Assembly (NCBI GenBank): GCA_038231575.1
Contig: JBBRLB010000012.1
Coordinates: 6,272 to 70,271 of the forward strand
Length of the DNA: 64,000 nucleotides
Direction of reading: 5' to 3'
Source of the DNA: CAITWF01 sp038231575
GTDB taxonomy: Bacteria > Verrucomicrobiota > Verrucomicrobiia > Opitutales > Opitutaceae
This document shows positions 27,034-36,161 of this stretch, one piece after another. Made by a program: the position numbers and the translations under genes. Positions within the stretch are counted from its first letter, which is position 1. Every line of letters starts with the position of its first letter. The notes under the pieces are model-generated. The model did no database searches. It saw nothing but the letters and a program-made list of their open reading frames with translations, and was not told the DNA's origin.

Positions 27034-29406
27034 TCACAATTTCGTCGTGAGCGAAAACACCGCGCGGCTCGGCAGCCCGCGCTGCTGGTTGGCGGGAAAA
27101 TAATCGATGTCGGCCATGTTCATCCAATTGAGCGTGGCGCTCAGGGGATGATTATCCCATTTCCAGTCGTAGCCCGCCGCCGAGTTCCAAAGAATTTCAC
27201 CCGGGAGGAAGAGCTTCGGGTTGTTGGTGCGCTGGGCTTTCTTGCCGGTGTAGTTGAAACCTGCGCCAACCCAGAAGCCTTTCAGGCCGCCGACGTTGAA
27301 CGTGTAGCGGGTCCAGAGGTTCGCGAGCGCCTTGACCGACGCTTCGGGATGCGCGCCAATGAAGACTTCCTCGCCGGCCGCGACTTTCTTCACGCGCACG
27401 TCGTCCATCGCGCCGCTCAAATAAACCTGCCAGTTATCCAGCGGCGACCAGGTCAACTCCGCCTCGATGCCATTGCTGCGATCAAGTGTGCCTTGGAGCG
27501 AATTCGTCACCGTGGCACCGGTCGCGTTGAAGGAATTAAACCCGAGAATGCGATCGCGTTGATCGATTTGGAACACCGCCACCGTCGACGAGACGCGGCC
27601 GCCGAGGAAATCCGTCTTCACCCCCACTTCATAACCCTTGGAGGTCGTCGGCTTCGCCGGCCCGATCGGCACGCTCTGGAGGGTGAGCGACGAGGCGTTC
27701 AGCACGAAGGACTCGCTGTAGGAGGAGTAAACCATCAGGTCGCGCGTCGCTTTCCAGCCGAGGCCGAGTTGCGGCGTCGTCTTGTTGCTGGAGACTTTCG
27801 CGAGGCTCGAGGCCGGGGCGAAAAAGTTATCGGTCGAACCCGTTGCCTTGTTGTAACGCAAACCGACGACCGCGTTCAGCCGATCGTTGAGCACGCTCGC
27901 ATTCAAGATCGCGTAAGCCGCGGAATTGCGCCGCACGCCCCGGCTGTTCGAGTTGAAGGGGAGCGACGCCGGATCGAAGTCGGTCGTGTAATCCCACGTC
28001 GCGGAGTTCTTCATGTCCCAGACGGGAAAGAAATTCGCGGTCGCGGCCGAGCGCTGGCGGCTGGTGCCCCGCGACTCGTTATAGTAGGCGCCGAAGAGCG
28101 GCTTCAACTTCGCGTCCCCCGGGCCGAACTTGCCGGCCACTTCGATCTGCGAGGTCTTGCCGGCGCCAAAATCTTCCTGGATGCGCTTGCGGCGGCCGAG
28201 CTGCGCCTGCGGAGCGTTGACCGCGAGCCCGGGATTATTGAGCAGGTCCTTCGCGAACGCCGTCGCGGCGACGAGATAGTTTGCCGCCGAGATCGGCAGC
28301 GTGGCGCCGGAGGGATAATAGCTCGTCGGCACGGTGATGCTCACGGCGCCGAGGCCGGTGAGCTTCTGCGCCACGCGGCGCTTGTTCCAGTTGAAGTTCG
28401 CGCGCGCGCTCCATCCCTCGGTGAGGTTGAGCGTCAGCTCCGCGTTGATTGATTCGAAGTCCGCGCGGCGATAATCGTTGTTCGCGAGATAATTGAAGGT
28501 CCGGGGCAACGGATAGTAGCCCAAGAAACCCGGGTCGCTGTTGTCCGGTTTGACGAGCACGCCCGACGCGCTGAGCAAACCGCTCGCCGGCGGCAACGCC
28601 ACGATCTCGATGTTCGGCTTGATCTGGGCGGAGGGGGGATTTTCGCGCCGGCTGAACCACTGGTAATCCACCGTGAGCGCCACGCGATCGTTCAGGCGCC
28701 AGGTGATCACCGGGGCAAGGACCGTCGTGCGCTGCGCGCCGGGCTTGACGTATTCAAGGCCGTTTTCCCACGCCCCATTGAAACGGAACAGCAGGCTCTT
28801 TCCCGCGATCGGTTGATTTACATCGAGCGAGGTGCGCCAAAACTCCCGCGAGCCGATTTGCGCATTAAACACCGTGGCGGATTTGGTGCCCGGCCGCTTC
28901 GTGATGTAATTGACCGTGCCGCCCGGCGCGACCTGGCCGTAAAGCACCGAGGACGGTCCCTTCACGACCTCGACGCGCTCGACGCTCACCGTGTCGACGT
29001 AAGCCTCGCCCACAAATCCGTTATGCTGCGGCGCCTGATCGAAACCGCGGATCGTGTAGACGGAATTGCCCGCGTTGAACTCGCGGCCGGAGCTCGTGAC
29101 GCTGGGCGCGTATTGCACCACGTCCCACAGATCGCGGGCACCGATGTCGGCAATAAACTGCGACGTAAAAGCACTGATCGCGAACGGCAGGTCCTTGATC
29201 GGCGTGTCGATGCGCGTGGCGGAAACGGAATTGCCGGCGCGGTAGCCCTTGTCGGCGCTGGTCGTGACTTGAAACTCGGAGAGCTTCAAAATTTCGTCGC
29301 CCGCCGGCGCGGCCGGCGAGACGGGTTGGGCCCGCGCCGCCGCGGCGGCGAGCAGGACGCCGGTAACCGCGGCGCGCGAGACGCCGTGAGACAGGAATGA
29401 TTTCAT
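27034..29406 (-). CDS. TonB-dependent siderophore-type receptor
   Basis: 790 residues, ATG start. Signal peptide (GVSRAAVTGVLLAAAAARA), then a short TonB-box-like region (EILKLSEFQVTTS), plug domain (PFAISAFTSQFIADIGARDL, SVYTIRGFDQ, VERVEVVKGPSSVLYGQVAPGG at ~140-160) and a 22-strand-type barrel ending SLTTKL. The VVKGPSSVLYGQVAPGGTVN block is typical of FhuA/FpvA-like siderophore receptors. It could import a ferric siderophore or, in this phylum, another ligand. An AT-rich motif identical to that before the symporter lies 48 nt upstream of its start. Confidence 0.9.
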   Translation of the reverse strand: MKSFLSHGVSRAAVTGVLLAAAAARAQPVSPAAPAGDEILKLSEFQVTTSADKGYRAGNSVSATRIDTPIKDLPFAISAFTSQFIADIGARDLWDVVQYAPSVTSSGREFNAGNSVYTIRGFDQAPQHNGFVGEAYVDTVSVERVEVVKGPSSVLYGQVAPGGTVNYITKRPGTKSATVFNAQIGSREFWRTSLDVNQPIAGKSLLFRFNGAWENGLEYVKPGAQRTTVLAPVITWRLNDRVALTVDYQWFSRRENPPSAQIKPNIEIVALPPASGLLSASGVLVKPDNSDPGFLGYYPLPRTFNYLANNDYRRADFESINAELTLNLTEGWSARANFNWNKRRVAQKLTGLGAVSITVPTSYYPSGATLPISAANYLVAATAFAKDLLNNPGLAVNAPQAQLGRRKRIQEDFGAGKTSQIEVAGKFGPGDAKLKPLFGAYYNESRGTSRQRSAATANFFPVWDMKNSATWDYTTDFDPASLPFNSNSRGVRRNSAAYAILNASVLNDRLNAVVGLRYNKATGSTDNFFAPASSLAKVSSNKTTPQLGLGWKATRDLMVYSSYSESFVLNASSLTLQSVPIGPAKPTTSKGYEVGVKTDFLGGRVSSTVAVFQIDQRDRILGFNSFNATGATVTNSLQGTLDRSNGIEAELTWSPLDNWQVYLSGAMDDVRVKKVAAGEEVFIGAHPEASVKALANLWTRYTFNVGGLKGFWVGAGFNYTGKKAQRTNNPKLFLPGEILWNSAAGYDWKWDNHPLSATLNWMNMADIDYFPANQQRGLPSRAVFSLTTKL

Positions 29407-29454
29407 CAGGGTGCAGGGGTTGGCCAGCAGGCGCCGGCCGGGTGAACAGTCATT

Positions 29455-29466
29455 TGATAATTATTA
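29455..29466. promoter_or_regulatory. Candidate LacI-type site TGATAATTATTA upstream of TonB receptor
   Basis: The same 12-mer as at 10565-10576, located 48 nt upstream of the minus-strand receptor start, within a short AT-rich stretch. Suggests shared regulation with the symporter locus; the evidence is motif identity only. Confidence 0.4.
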
Positions 29467-29516
29467 ATAGCCAGTCCCTGCCAAGCCAAATCTGCGAGGC
29501 GCCGATTCGCCCGGAG

Positions 29517-30845
29517 CTATTCCGCCCGCACCGGCACGATGCCGTCCGCAAACTCCGCCGCGAGGCGCTGGCCGGGCTTCACCCGGGCCCGTCGCATCAC
29601 CGGCTGGCCGGCTTCATCCCGCACGATCGCAAAGCCGCGATTGAGCACCGACGCCGGACTCGCCGACTGCAATCGCTTCCAGAGTGAAAGCAGCCGATGC
29701 GATTCGAGCTGCACGCGCGTCTCGGGCGAGACCCGGGCGAGCGCGGCGCGCGCATCCGCCAACTGCTGCCGGCGCGACTGCACGCTCGCGCGCCACGCGG
29801 CGCCGAGCCGGTTGGTCAAGTCATCGAGCTGCAGAAACCCCTGCTCAATCCGCGCCGCCGGCGAAAGCAGTCGCAGCCGCGACCGCGCGTGGTCGAGCCG
29901 CTCCGTCGCGCGCGCATGGGCCGATTCGAGCACCAAGCCGAGAGTCTCACCGGCGTGGAGCACCCGCTCGGCGTTTGCCACGAACTGGCTCGAAATTAAT
30001 TCGGCCGCCGCGCTCGGCGTCTCCGCCCGCACGTCCGCCGCGAAATCGCTCAGCGTAAAATCAATCTCGTGCCCCACCGCCGAGATGATCGGGATCGCAC
30101 TCGCGGCGATCGCGCGCACGAGCAGCTCTTCGTTGAACGCCCACAGGTCCTCGATGTTCCCGCCCCCACGCCCGATCACCAGCAGGTCGAAAATTCCCAG
30201 CTCCTTCGCGATCGCGAGCATCGCGACCATTTCGGCCGCGGCGCCCTCGCCTTGCACCTTCGCGGGCAGCACGACGACGCGGCCGCGCCAGCCGCGGCGT
30301 TTCAAGATGCGCACGAAGTCCTGCACCGCCGCACCCGTCGGCGACGTAATGAAACCGATCGTCCCCGGCATCGCCGGCATCGCGCGCTTGCGCGCCGAAT
30401 CGAAAATTCCCTCCGCCGCGAGCCGCGCTTTCAGCGCCTCGAACTGGCGCTGCAGCTTCCCCACGCCGTCCTCGATCACGACGCGCACGATCAGTTGATA
30501 CTGCCCGCGCGCCTCGTAGACGCTCACCTCGCCGTAAACGACCACCTGCTGGCCGTCACGCAGCTTCACCGTTTGCCGCGTCGCGTCGCCCCGGAAGAGC
30601 ACCGCGCTCAACTGCGCGCCGGCATCCTTCAACGAAAAATAAACGTGTCCGCTCGCCTGCGCGCGCAGGTTCGATACTTCGCCGCGCACCCAGCCGGGGC
30701 GAAGGCCGCTCTCGAGCAGCATTTTCACGCGCCGCGTAAATTCGCTCACACTCTCGACGCGCGTGCTGGCCGCGTCGGAGGCGACCGGCGCAGACGGGCC
30801 GTCAACACTCGCGCCACCGAAATCGAGTTCGCCGTCAGCTTTCAC
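29517..30845 (-). CDS. xseA: Exodeoxyribonuclease VII large subunit
   Basis: 442 residues, start GTG, which overlaps the end of the upstream TVP38-like gene by 11 nt. Domains in order: N-terminal OB fold (VSNLRAQASGHVYFSLKD, ~55-75), catalytic core (GFITSPTGAAVQDFV, LLVIGRGGGNIEDLWAFNEE, PIISAVGHEIDFTLSDFAADVRAETPSAAAEL, to ~285), coiled-coil arm and C-terminal segment (LNRGFAIVRDEAG). It degrades single-stranded DNA together with XseB; no xseB is visible nearby. Confidence 0.95.
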   Translation of the reverse strand: MKADGELDFGGASVDGPSAPVASDAASTRVESVSEFTRRVKMLLESGLRPGWVRGEVSNLRAQASGHVYFSLKDAGAQLSAVLFRGDATRQTVKLRDGQQVVVYGEVSVYEARGQYQLIVRVVIEDGVGKLQRQFEALKARLAAEGIFDSARKRAMPAMPGTIGFITSPTGAAVQDFVRILKRRGWRGRVVVLPAKVQGEGAAAEMVAMLAIAKELGIFDLLVIGRGGGNIEDLWAFNEELLVRAIAASAIPIISAVGHEIDFTLSDFAADVRAETPSAAAELISSQFVANAERVLHAGETLGLVLESAHARATERLDHARSRLRLLSPAARIEQGFLQLDDLTNRLGAAWRASVQSRRQQLADARAALARVSPETRVQLESHRLLSLWKRLQSASPASVLNRGFAIVRDEAGQPVMRRARVKPGQRLAAEFADGIVPVRAE

Positions 30846-31512
30846 GTTTCGCGATTTTCTGGCGCAGCCATTGCACCACCCCGACCACCATGACGATCAC
30901 GGCGAGCCCCGCGGCTGCGAGCGTGAAGTTGCCATTCAGGATTCCCTGTCCGAGCACGATGGCACCCACGCCCCACGCCGCCTGCACCGGCCACGAGATC
31001 AGCATGTAGAGTCCGAAAGGCACCTCCGCGATCGCGAGCAGGTAGCCTTGCAGCGCATAGGGCGGTCCCGGCGTGAGGCGCACCACCAGCGTCACGGTCA
31101 GCGCGTTTTCCGCGGTCACGCGCGGCACGTTGTAACCATAGCGCGCGAGCAGCCGGGTGAGAAAGGGCTTCAACGCGTAGCGCGCAAGCCAGTAGGTCAG
31201 CGCCAGATTCAACGCCAGCACGGTCAGCGCGATGGCGATCACCGGGCCCAAGCCCAAGCGCGGCGCGAACGCTTCGCCCGCCGGAATCGTGAAGAACGTC
31301 ATCGGCATGCCGATCGCCGGCAAGAGGAGCATCGCGCCAAAAAACACCGTCGGTCCCAGTTCCCGCACGAATGCAAACGCCCGTTCCTTCAACGCGCCCA
31401 AATCCACGCCGCGCAACACCAGCACCGCGCCCACCAGCACGACGACCGCCACCACGACGAGTTTCGCGATCGGCAGTTTCTTTTTTTCCAACGGAGCTTC
31501 GGGCGACACCAT
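30835..31512 (-). CDS. TVP38/TMEM64 family (DedA-like, VTT domain) inner-membrane protein
   Basis: 225 residues from ATG at 31512; the frame is open further upstream but without family similarity. A first membrane helix (LPIAKLVVVAVVVLVGAVLVL) is followed by the VTT domain: FFGAMLLLPAIGMPMTFFTIPAGEAF, a re-entrant-loop region, then VVRLTPGPPYALQGYLLAIAEVPF with the conserved RLTPG-type motif. DedA/TVP38 relatives are linked to lipid (polyprenyl-phosphate or phospholipid) transport. It is co-transcribed with xseA and divergent from the ligase gene over 132 nt. Confidence 0.85.
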   Translation of the reverse strand: MVSPEAPLEKKKLPIAKLVVVAVVVLVGAVLVLRGVDLGALKERAFAFVRELGPTVFFGAMLLLPAIGMPMTFFTIPAGEAFAPRLGLGPVIAIALTVLALNLALTYWLARYALKPFLTRLLARYGYNVPRVTAENALTVTLVVRLTPGPPYALQGYLLAIAEVPFGLYMLISWPVQAAWGVGAIVLGQGILNGNFTLAAAGLAVIVMVVGVVQWLRQKIAKRES

Positions 31513-31644
31513 GGGCCGAGCCTGCCCGCCTCCGCGCGCCACCGTCAAGAACTCGCCAAAATGCCGCGCCACTCGCGCACCGGCCTTCGCGCCACCGCCG
31601 CCGAGCTTGCCCGCTCCGCGGGCCGACGCTCTCATCGCGCCTTC

Positions 31645-33717
31645 ATGACGTGCCCCGCTGACTCCGCCGCTGCGACTGCCGGACGCACTCCGTTGCCGCC
31701 GGACGCGACCCGGCCAAAGCGGCTTGTCGCCGCGCTCGCGATGATCGGCGTGGCGGCGCTCGCGACGATCACGCTGGCAACTCCGGGCGCCACGCGGATG
31801 TTCGCGTGGCCGTGGACGCTGGTCTACGCCGCGGCCCTCGTCGCGCCGGTGCTGGTGCTTATCGCCCGCGGGTTCGACACCCGGCAGCCGCTCGCGCTGC
31901 CAGCCCCCGCCTGGACCAACGCCGCCGCGGCGGGCGCGGCCATCATCGTGATTTCCGCGCTCGTGAGCCCGCATCGCGGCCCGAGCCTGCTCGCCAGCGC
32001 GCCGCTGCTCGCGGGCCTCGCGTTTTTTTTCGTGGCCTTCGACTGGCTGCGCGCGGACGAGACGCACGCCGCGTTGCTCGGACGTGGACTCGGGATTTTT
32101 TTCTCCGTCGTCGCCCTCGCCAGCTTCGCGCTCTGGGCCAGCGATCTGCCGGGGCGTGCGGCCGCTGAAATTTTTTCCGCGCGCAACCCCTACCCACTCG
32201 GCCACTCCAATTACACCGCCGGCCTCGCGCTGCTCGCGCTGCCGTGGTTCGCCCTCCTCGGCCTGCGCTCACCGCGACCCGCGAGCTACGCCTGGGCGGG
32301 CGGCATCGCCCTCGCGCTCGCCATGTTGCTCACGAGCGGCAGCCGCGGCGGACTCCTCGGCCTCGCGGTCCTCGCCCTCGGCGCGCTCGTCGTCGCGCCC
32401 CTCGATCGGCCGCGCAAACTTTATCTCGGCGTCGGTCTCGCCTTGATCGGGCTCGCGCTCGCGCTCGCGAATCCGCGCACGCGCGCGATGTTTCAGCCGG
32501 CCTCGCCGACCGCCGAGCTCAACGTCAGCAATCTCCAGCGTTCCGCAATGCTCACCGCCGGCCTGCGCATGGGCGCCGACCGGCCCGTCCTCGGCTGGGG
32601 ACCGGGCACGACGCCGCTCGTTTATCCGCGTTACCGCGGGGGACTCGAGGGCGGCGTGGAAAACGTGCTTCAACTCCACAGTCTGCCCGCGCAACTTTGG
32701 GCCGAGCTCGGCGCGCTTGGTGTCGTCTGCGCGGTGTGGTTTGTCGTCCTCGTCGCGCGCAACGCCCGCCGCGAACCCACCGCCGCCCTCGCCCTGATCG
32801 GTTACGCCGTGCTCGCGCTTACCGACTGGCAGCTCGATGTGCCCGTGTTTTCCTTCGCCATCGCCGCTTGCGCCGCACTGCTCGCGGCCCCGTCCTCATT
32901 TCCTCCGCGCGCCGGACCTTCGCGCGTCGCCGGTTTCGCTGCGATCGTTGCCTTCGGACTCGTCGCCCTCGTCGGCCGCCGCGATTCCACGCCGGAGATG
33001 AACACCCGCGCGCTCGCTCTCGCCCACGATGCGGCGACCGCCGATCAGGCTGCGAAGCTTCTGCGTGAATCGCTCGCGCTGAATCCCGCTCAAGAAATCG
33101 CGCACTTCAATCTCGGCTGGCTCCTCGTCGTCCGCGATCCCGCCGCGGCTGAGAAACACTTCCTCGCCGCCGCGCGACTCGTGCCCGACAAGGGCGGCGT
33201 TTACCTCGGCCTCGGCCTGGCACGGCTCAACCAAAACCATCCCGCCGATGCCGCCCGCGCCTTCGCGCTCGAATGCCTCAACGATCCCCCGTTCCTAAGA
33301 TCGCCGTGGTGGCGCGAACCGCCCATCGCTGCGCAGCGCGGAGCGGCGCGCGCAGAATTCTCTGCCCTCATCGCGCAGGCGCAGACTGTCGTGCCCCTCG
33401 GTTCGTGGACGGCCGCACAACTCGCTCGCGTCGCCGAAGCTGCGCCAACGCTTGGTGAAGTGCCAGCCGGTCCCGAGCGCTCGTTCTTCCGCGAACGCAC
33501 CGGCTACCCGGTCCTCATGCGCAACCTCGATCTGCCCACGCCCGTCGATCTTTATCCGGTGCGCGAAATCGCGCCCGATCCGTCCGTCGTGCAGTTCAGT
33601 GCGGTGACCGCGCCGTTCCTCCCCGCGAAAGGCTGGCTCCCGTCGCCGTTGCTGCTTCAGCTCCTCGACGCCCCTGTCTCCGGCCCTCGGAAATCGCCCC
33701 TCGGAAATCGCCCATAA
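31645..33717 (+). CDS. O-antigen ligase/polymerase-like membrane protein with C-terminal TPR region
   Basis: 690 residues from ATG at 31645 (open frame upstream is antisense to the TVP38-like gene). About ten membrane helices, with Wzy_C/WaaL hallmarks: NPYPLGHSNYTAGLALLALPW (~180), LTSGSRGGLLGLAVL (~230) and GWGPGTTPLVYPRYRGG (~320, periplasmic loop), ending near residue 430. The C-terminal ~250 residues contain TPR-like helices (NPAQEIAHFNLGWLLVV). Such proteins polymerise or ligate lipid-linked glycans in the periplasm; the TPR part probably binds a partner or acceptor. It is followed 6 nt later by the initiating transferase. Confidence 0.85.
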   Translation: MTCPADSAAATAGRTPLPPDATRPKRLVAALAMIGVAALATITLATPGATRMFAWPWTLVYAAALVAPVLVLIARGFDTRQPLALPAPAWTNAAAAGAAIIVISALVSPHRGPSLLASAPLLAGLAFFFVAFDWLRADETHAALLGRGLGIFFSVVALASFALWASDLPGRAAAEIFSARNPYPLGHSNYTAGLALLALPWFALLGLRSPRPASYAWAGGIALALAMLLTSGSRGGLLGLAVLALGALVVAPLDRPRKLYLGVGLALIGLALALANPRTRAMFQPASPTAELNVSNLQRSAMLTAGLRMGADRPVLGWGPGTTPLVYPRYRGGLEGGVENVLQLHSLPAQLWAELGALGVVCAVWFVVLVARNARREPTAALALIGYAVLALTDWQLDVPVFSFAIAACAALLAAPSSFPPRAGPSRVAGFAAIVAFGLVALVGRRDSTPEMNTRALALAHDAATADQAAKLLRESLALNPAQEIAHFNLGWLLVVRDPAAAEKHFLAAARLVPDKGGVYLGLGLARLNQNHPADAARAFALECLNDPPFLRSPWWREPPIAAQRGAARAEFSALIAQAQTVVPLGSWTAAQLARVAEAAPTLGEVPAGPERSFFRERTGYPVLMRNLDLPTPVDLYPVREIAPDPSVVQFSAVTAPFLPAKGWLPSPLLLQLLDAPVSGPRKSPLGNRP

Positions 33718-33723
33718 TCGCCC

Positions 33724-35211
33724 GTGTCCCGCGCCACCTCCCATTCGCTCCGTGAAACCGCCGTGCCGCTCGTGCTCCTCGGGGGTGACACGCTCCTCAC
33801 ATTCGCCGGCCTCGCGCTCGGGTGGTGGATCCGTTACGCGTCGCCGCTCGCGCCCGCCAGCGGTAGCGGAATTTTTATTCCCGTCCCCGACGCGACGTTC
33901 GCGCGCTACCTGCCACTGCTGCTCGTCGGCGTCGCGCTGCTCGTCGGCGCGTTCGCGCAATTCGGCCTCTACGACACACGCCTGCTGCTCCGCCGCTACC
34001 AATCCCTCAACGCGATCCTGAAGGGCGCGGCGTTCTGGCTCGTCGCCTATCTCGGGGTGTCGCTCGTCCTCCGTTTCGATCCGCCGATTTCGCGACTTTT
34101 TGTGGTCATCGCCTTCGTCTGCGTCGTGGTGCTGCTCTACGCGTGGCGCACGCTCGCCTACGCCGTGATTGTGCAGAGCGCGCTGCTGAGCATGCTCCGC
34201 CGCCGCGTTGTCCTCCTCGGCTGGAACGACGACGCCCGCGCCCTCGCCGCCGAAATCGCGCGCGATCCGGCGCACCCCTTCGCGCTCGCCGGCGTGGTCA
34301 CACTCGCCCGCGACACCGCGGTGCCTTTCACCTCCCCTGAAAGGTCTCATCCCTTGGATGACCCTTCACCCTTCACGCCGCCGGTGCTCGGTCCGCTCGC
34401 CGAGCTCGACGCGATTCTCGCCCGCGAAACCCCCGACGTCCTCGTCATCACGCGCCTCGATTTGCCGCGCGCGGAGATCGAGCGCGTCGTCGAGACCTGC
34501 GAGCGCGCCTACGTCGAATGGAAGATCGTCCCCGGTTCGTTCGACATTTTCCTCAGCGGCCTGCGCCTCCAAACGATCGGCCGCGTGCCGCTGCTCGGCG
34601 TCGAGGAACTGGCGATCAACCGGCTCTTCCAACGCACGCTCAAACGCTCGCTCGATGTCGTGGGCGCGCTGATCGGACTCGTCGCGTCCGCGCCCGTCGT
34701 GCTCGTGCTCGCGGCGCTCATCAAGCGCGAGTCGCCGGACGGACCGGTGTTCTTCCGCCAACCGCGCATCGGCACCGGCCACCGGCCATTCATCCTGTGG
34801 AAACTTCGCAGCATGACGCCCAACGCCGCCGCGACCGACGCAGCCCAGCAAAGCACCGCGCGCGATGATCCGCGGCTGCTCCGCCTCGGTGGATTTCTGC
34901 GCCGCTGGAATCTCGACGAGTTTCCACAATTTTGGAACGTCCTCCGCGGCGACATGAGCCTCGTCGGTCCGCGCCCCGAACGTCCCTTTCACGTCGCGCA
35001 ACTCGCCGACTCCATTCCGCACTATCTGCCGCGCCATCTGGTAAAGCCCGGCATGACCGGCTGGGCGCAGGTCAACGGCCTGCGCGGCGACAGCGATCTC
35101 GCCGCCCGCGTGCAGCACGACATCTATTACATCGAGAACTGGAGTGTCTGGCTCGACGTGCAGATTCTCCTGCTGACGTTCATCCGCTGGCGCGACGACA
35201 ACGCGTATTAG
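33724..35211 (+). CDS. Polyprenyl-phosphate sugar-1-phosphate transferase (WbaP/WcaJ type)
   Basis: 495 residues, start GTG. N-terminal membrane helices and a Rossmann-like middle region (VVLLGWNDDARALAAEIARD, ~160) precede the C-terminal bacterial sugar transferase domain (~300-495): KRSLDVVGALIGL helix, GPVFFRQPRIGTGHRPFILWKLRSM, RRWNLDEFPQFWNVLRGDMSLVGPRPE and KPGMTGWAQVNGLRGDS. It should start repeat-unit synthesis by putting a sugar-1-phosphate on undecaprenyl phosphate at the inner membrane. Full family length and motifs. Confidence 0.95.
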   Translation: MSRATSHSLRETAVPLVLLGGDTLLTFAGLALGWWIRYASPLAPASGSGIFIPVPDATFARYLPLLLVGVALLVGAFAQFGLYDTRLLLRRYQSLNAILKGAAFWLVAYLGVSLVLRFDPPISRLFVVIAFVCVVVLLYAWRTLAYAVIVQSALLSMLRRRVVLLGWNDDARALAAEIARDPAHPFALAGVVTLARDTAVPFTSPERSHPLDDPSPFTPPVLGPLAELDAILARETPDVLVITRLDLPRAEIERVVETCERAYVEWKIVPGSFDIFLSGLRLQTIGRVPLLGVEELAINRLFQRTLKRSLDVVGALIGLVASAPVVLVLAALIKRESPDGPVFFRQPRIGTGHRPFILWKLRSMTPNAAATDAAQQSTARDDPRLLRLGGFLRRWNLDEFPQFWNVLRGDMSLVGPRPERPFHVAQLADSIPHYLPRHLVKPGMTGWAQVNGLRGDSDLAARVQHDIYYIENWSVWLDVQILLLTFIRWRDDNAY

Positions 35212-35221
35212 GCGTTGCGTC

Positions 35222-36127
35222 CTACACGGGCCGCACGCGCCGGTGCCCGCGCAGTTTCGCGCGCAGGAGCGCGACCCATTTCCAAGCGGCAAACGCGACC
35301 GCATATTTCCCGCGGTCGAAGCCGGAATGCGCGAAATGCTTCAGGTAAACCTCGCGGTTCGCATCGAAGATCGCGCGTGACATCGCGTCGAAATCCTTCG
35401 CCACGCTCACGCCCTTCAGGTGGGTGATGCGCACGCTGCCGTCGTAAATAATCTTCCACCCCGCGCGCGCGACCCGGATGCACAAATCCAGATCGTCGCC
35501 ATACATGAAAAAATTTTCGTCGAACACTGCGCCATCGACCGCGACCGACGTGAGCACGCGGCGCGGCGCGAGCATGAACGCGCCGTTGATCGCGCCCACC
35601 TTGTAGGTGCCGTCGGCCGGCAGATGCGTGAGGTTGTAGCCGGAGACCAGCGCCGCGTTCGGAAACGCCCCGGCGAGCCCGCTCGCCCGGCAGAAGCCGT
35701 CCCACAAGGTCGGAATGCTTCGCCGGCACGCGAGATCCATCGCACCGTCGGCGAGTTCGAGCCGCGGCGAGATGAGCCCGATGCGCCGATCCACGTGCAA
35801 CCGGGCGAGGCAGTGGGCCAGCGCCGGCGCATTGCACACCGTGTCGGGATTCAAAAATAAGATGAACTCGCCGTGCGCCCGCGCGTAGCCGCGGTTGTTC
35901 GCGCGACCGAAGCCGAGATTCTTTTCGGCCGGCACATAATCGACCCAGCCAAACTCGCGTCGCACCCGTTCGCCCGCCCCGTCGGTCGGCGAGTTGTCGA
36001 CCACGATCACTTCCACCGCGCGATCTTCGATCATCCGCGGCAGCGAGGTCAGGCAGGCACCGATCTCCTCGCGCGACTTGTAGGCGACGATGATGATCGA
36101 GAGCAGCGGCAACTCCGGCGTGGACAC
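35222..36127 (-). CDS. GT2 glycosyltransferase (rhamnosyltransferase-like)
   Basis: 301 residues from GTG at 36127; an ATG at 36190 would overlap the divergent gene and adds 21 residues without similarity. GT-A fold: LSIIIVAYKSREEIGACLTSL, VVDNSPTDG (~43), NLGFGRANNRGYARAHGEFILFLNPD with the D-x-D-equivalent NPD, then NGAFMLAPR and FDENFFMYGDDLDLCIRVARAGW. This arrangement is typical of WbbL-like rhamnosyltransferases. The acceptor is unknown. Its stop lies 10 nt beyond the convergent stop of the sugar transferase gene. Confidence 0.9.
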   Translation of the reverse strand: MSTPELPLLSIIIVAYKSREEIGACLTSLPRMIEDRAVEVIVVDNSPTDGAGERVRREFGWVDYVPAEKNLGFGRANNRGYARAHGEFILFLNPDTVCNAPALAHCLARLHVDRRIGLISPRLELADGAMDLACRRSIPTLWDGFCRASGLAGAFPNAALVSGYNLTHLPADGTYKVGAINGAFMLAPRRVLTSVAVDGAVFDENFFMYGDDLDLCIRVARAGWKIIYDGSVRITHLKGVSVAKDFDAMSRAIFDANREVYLKHFAHSGFDRGKYAVAFAAWKWVALLRAKLRGHRRVRPV

Positions 36128-36161
36128 GCGCCGACGCTGCGCGATGCTCGCGGCAAACGCA

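Noticed and set aside
26192..27103. Plus-strand frame preceded by a good AAGGAGG-like sequence
   Set aside because: It is antisense to the complete msrB gene and its translation has no family features; the Shine-Dalgarno-like string is probably chance.
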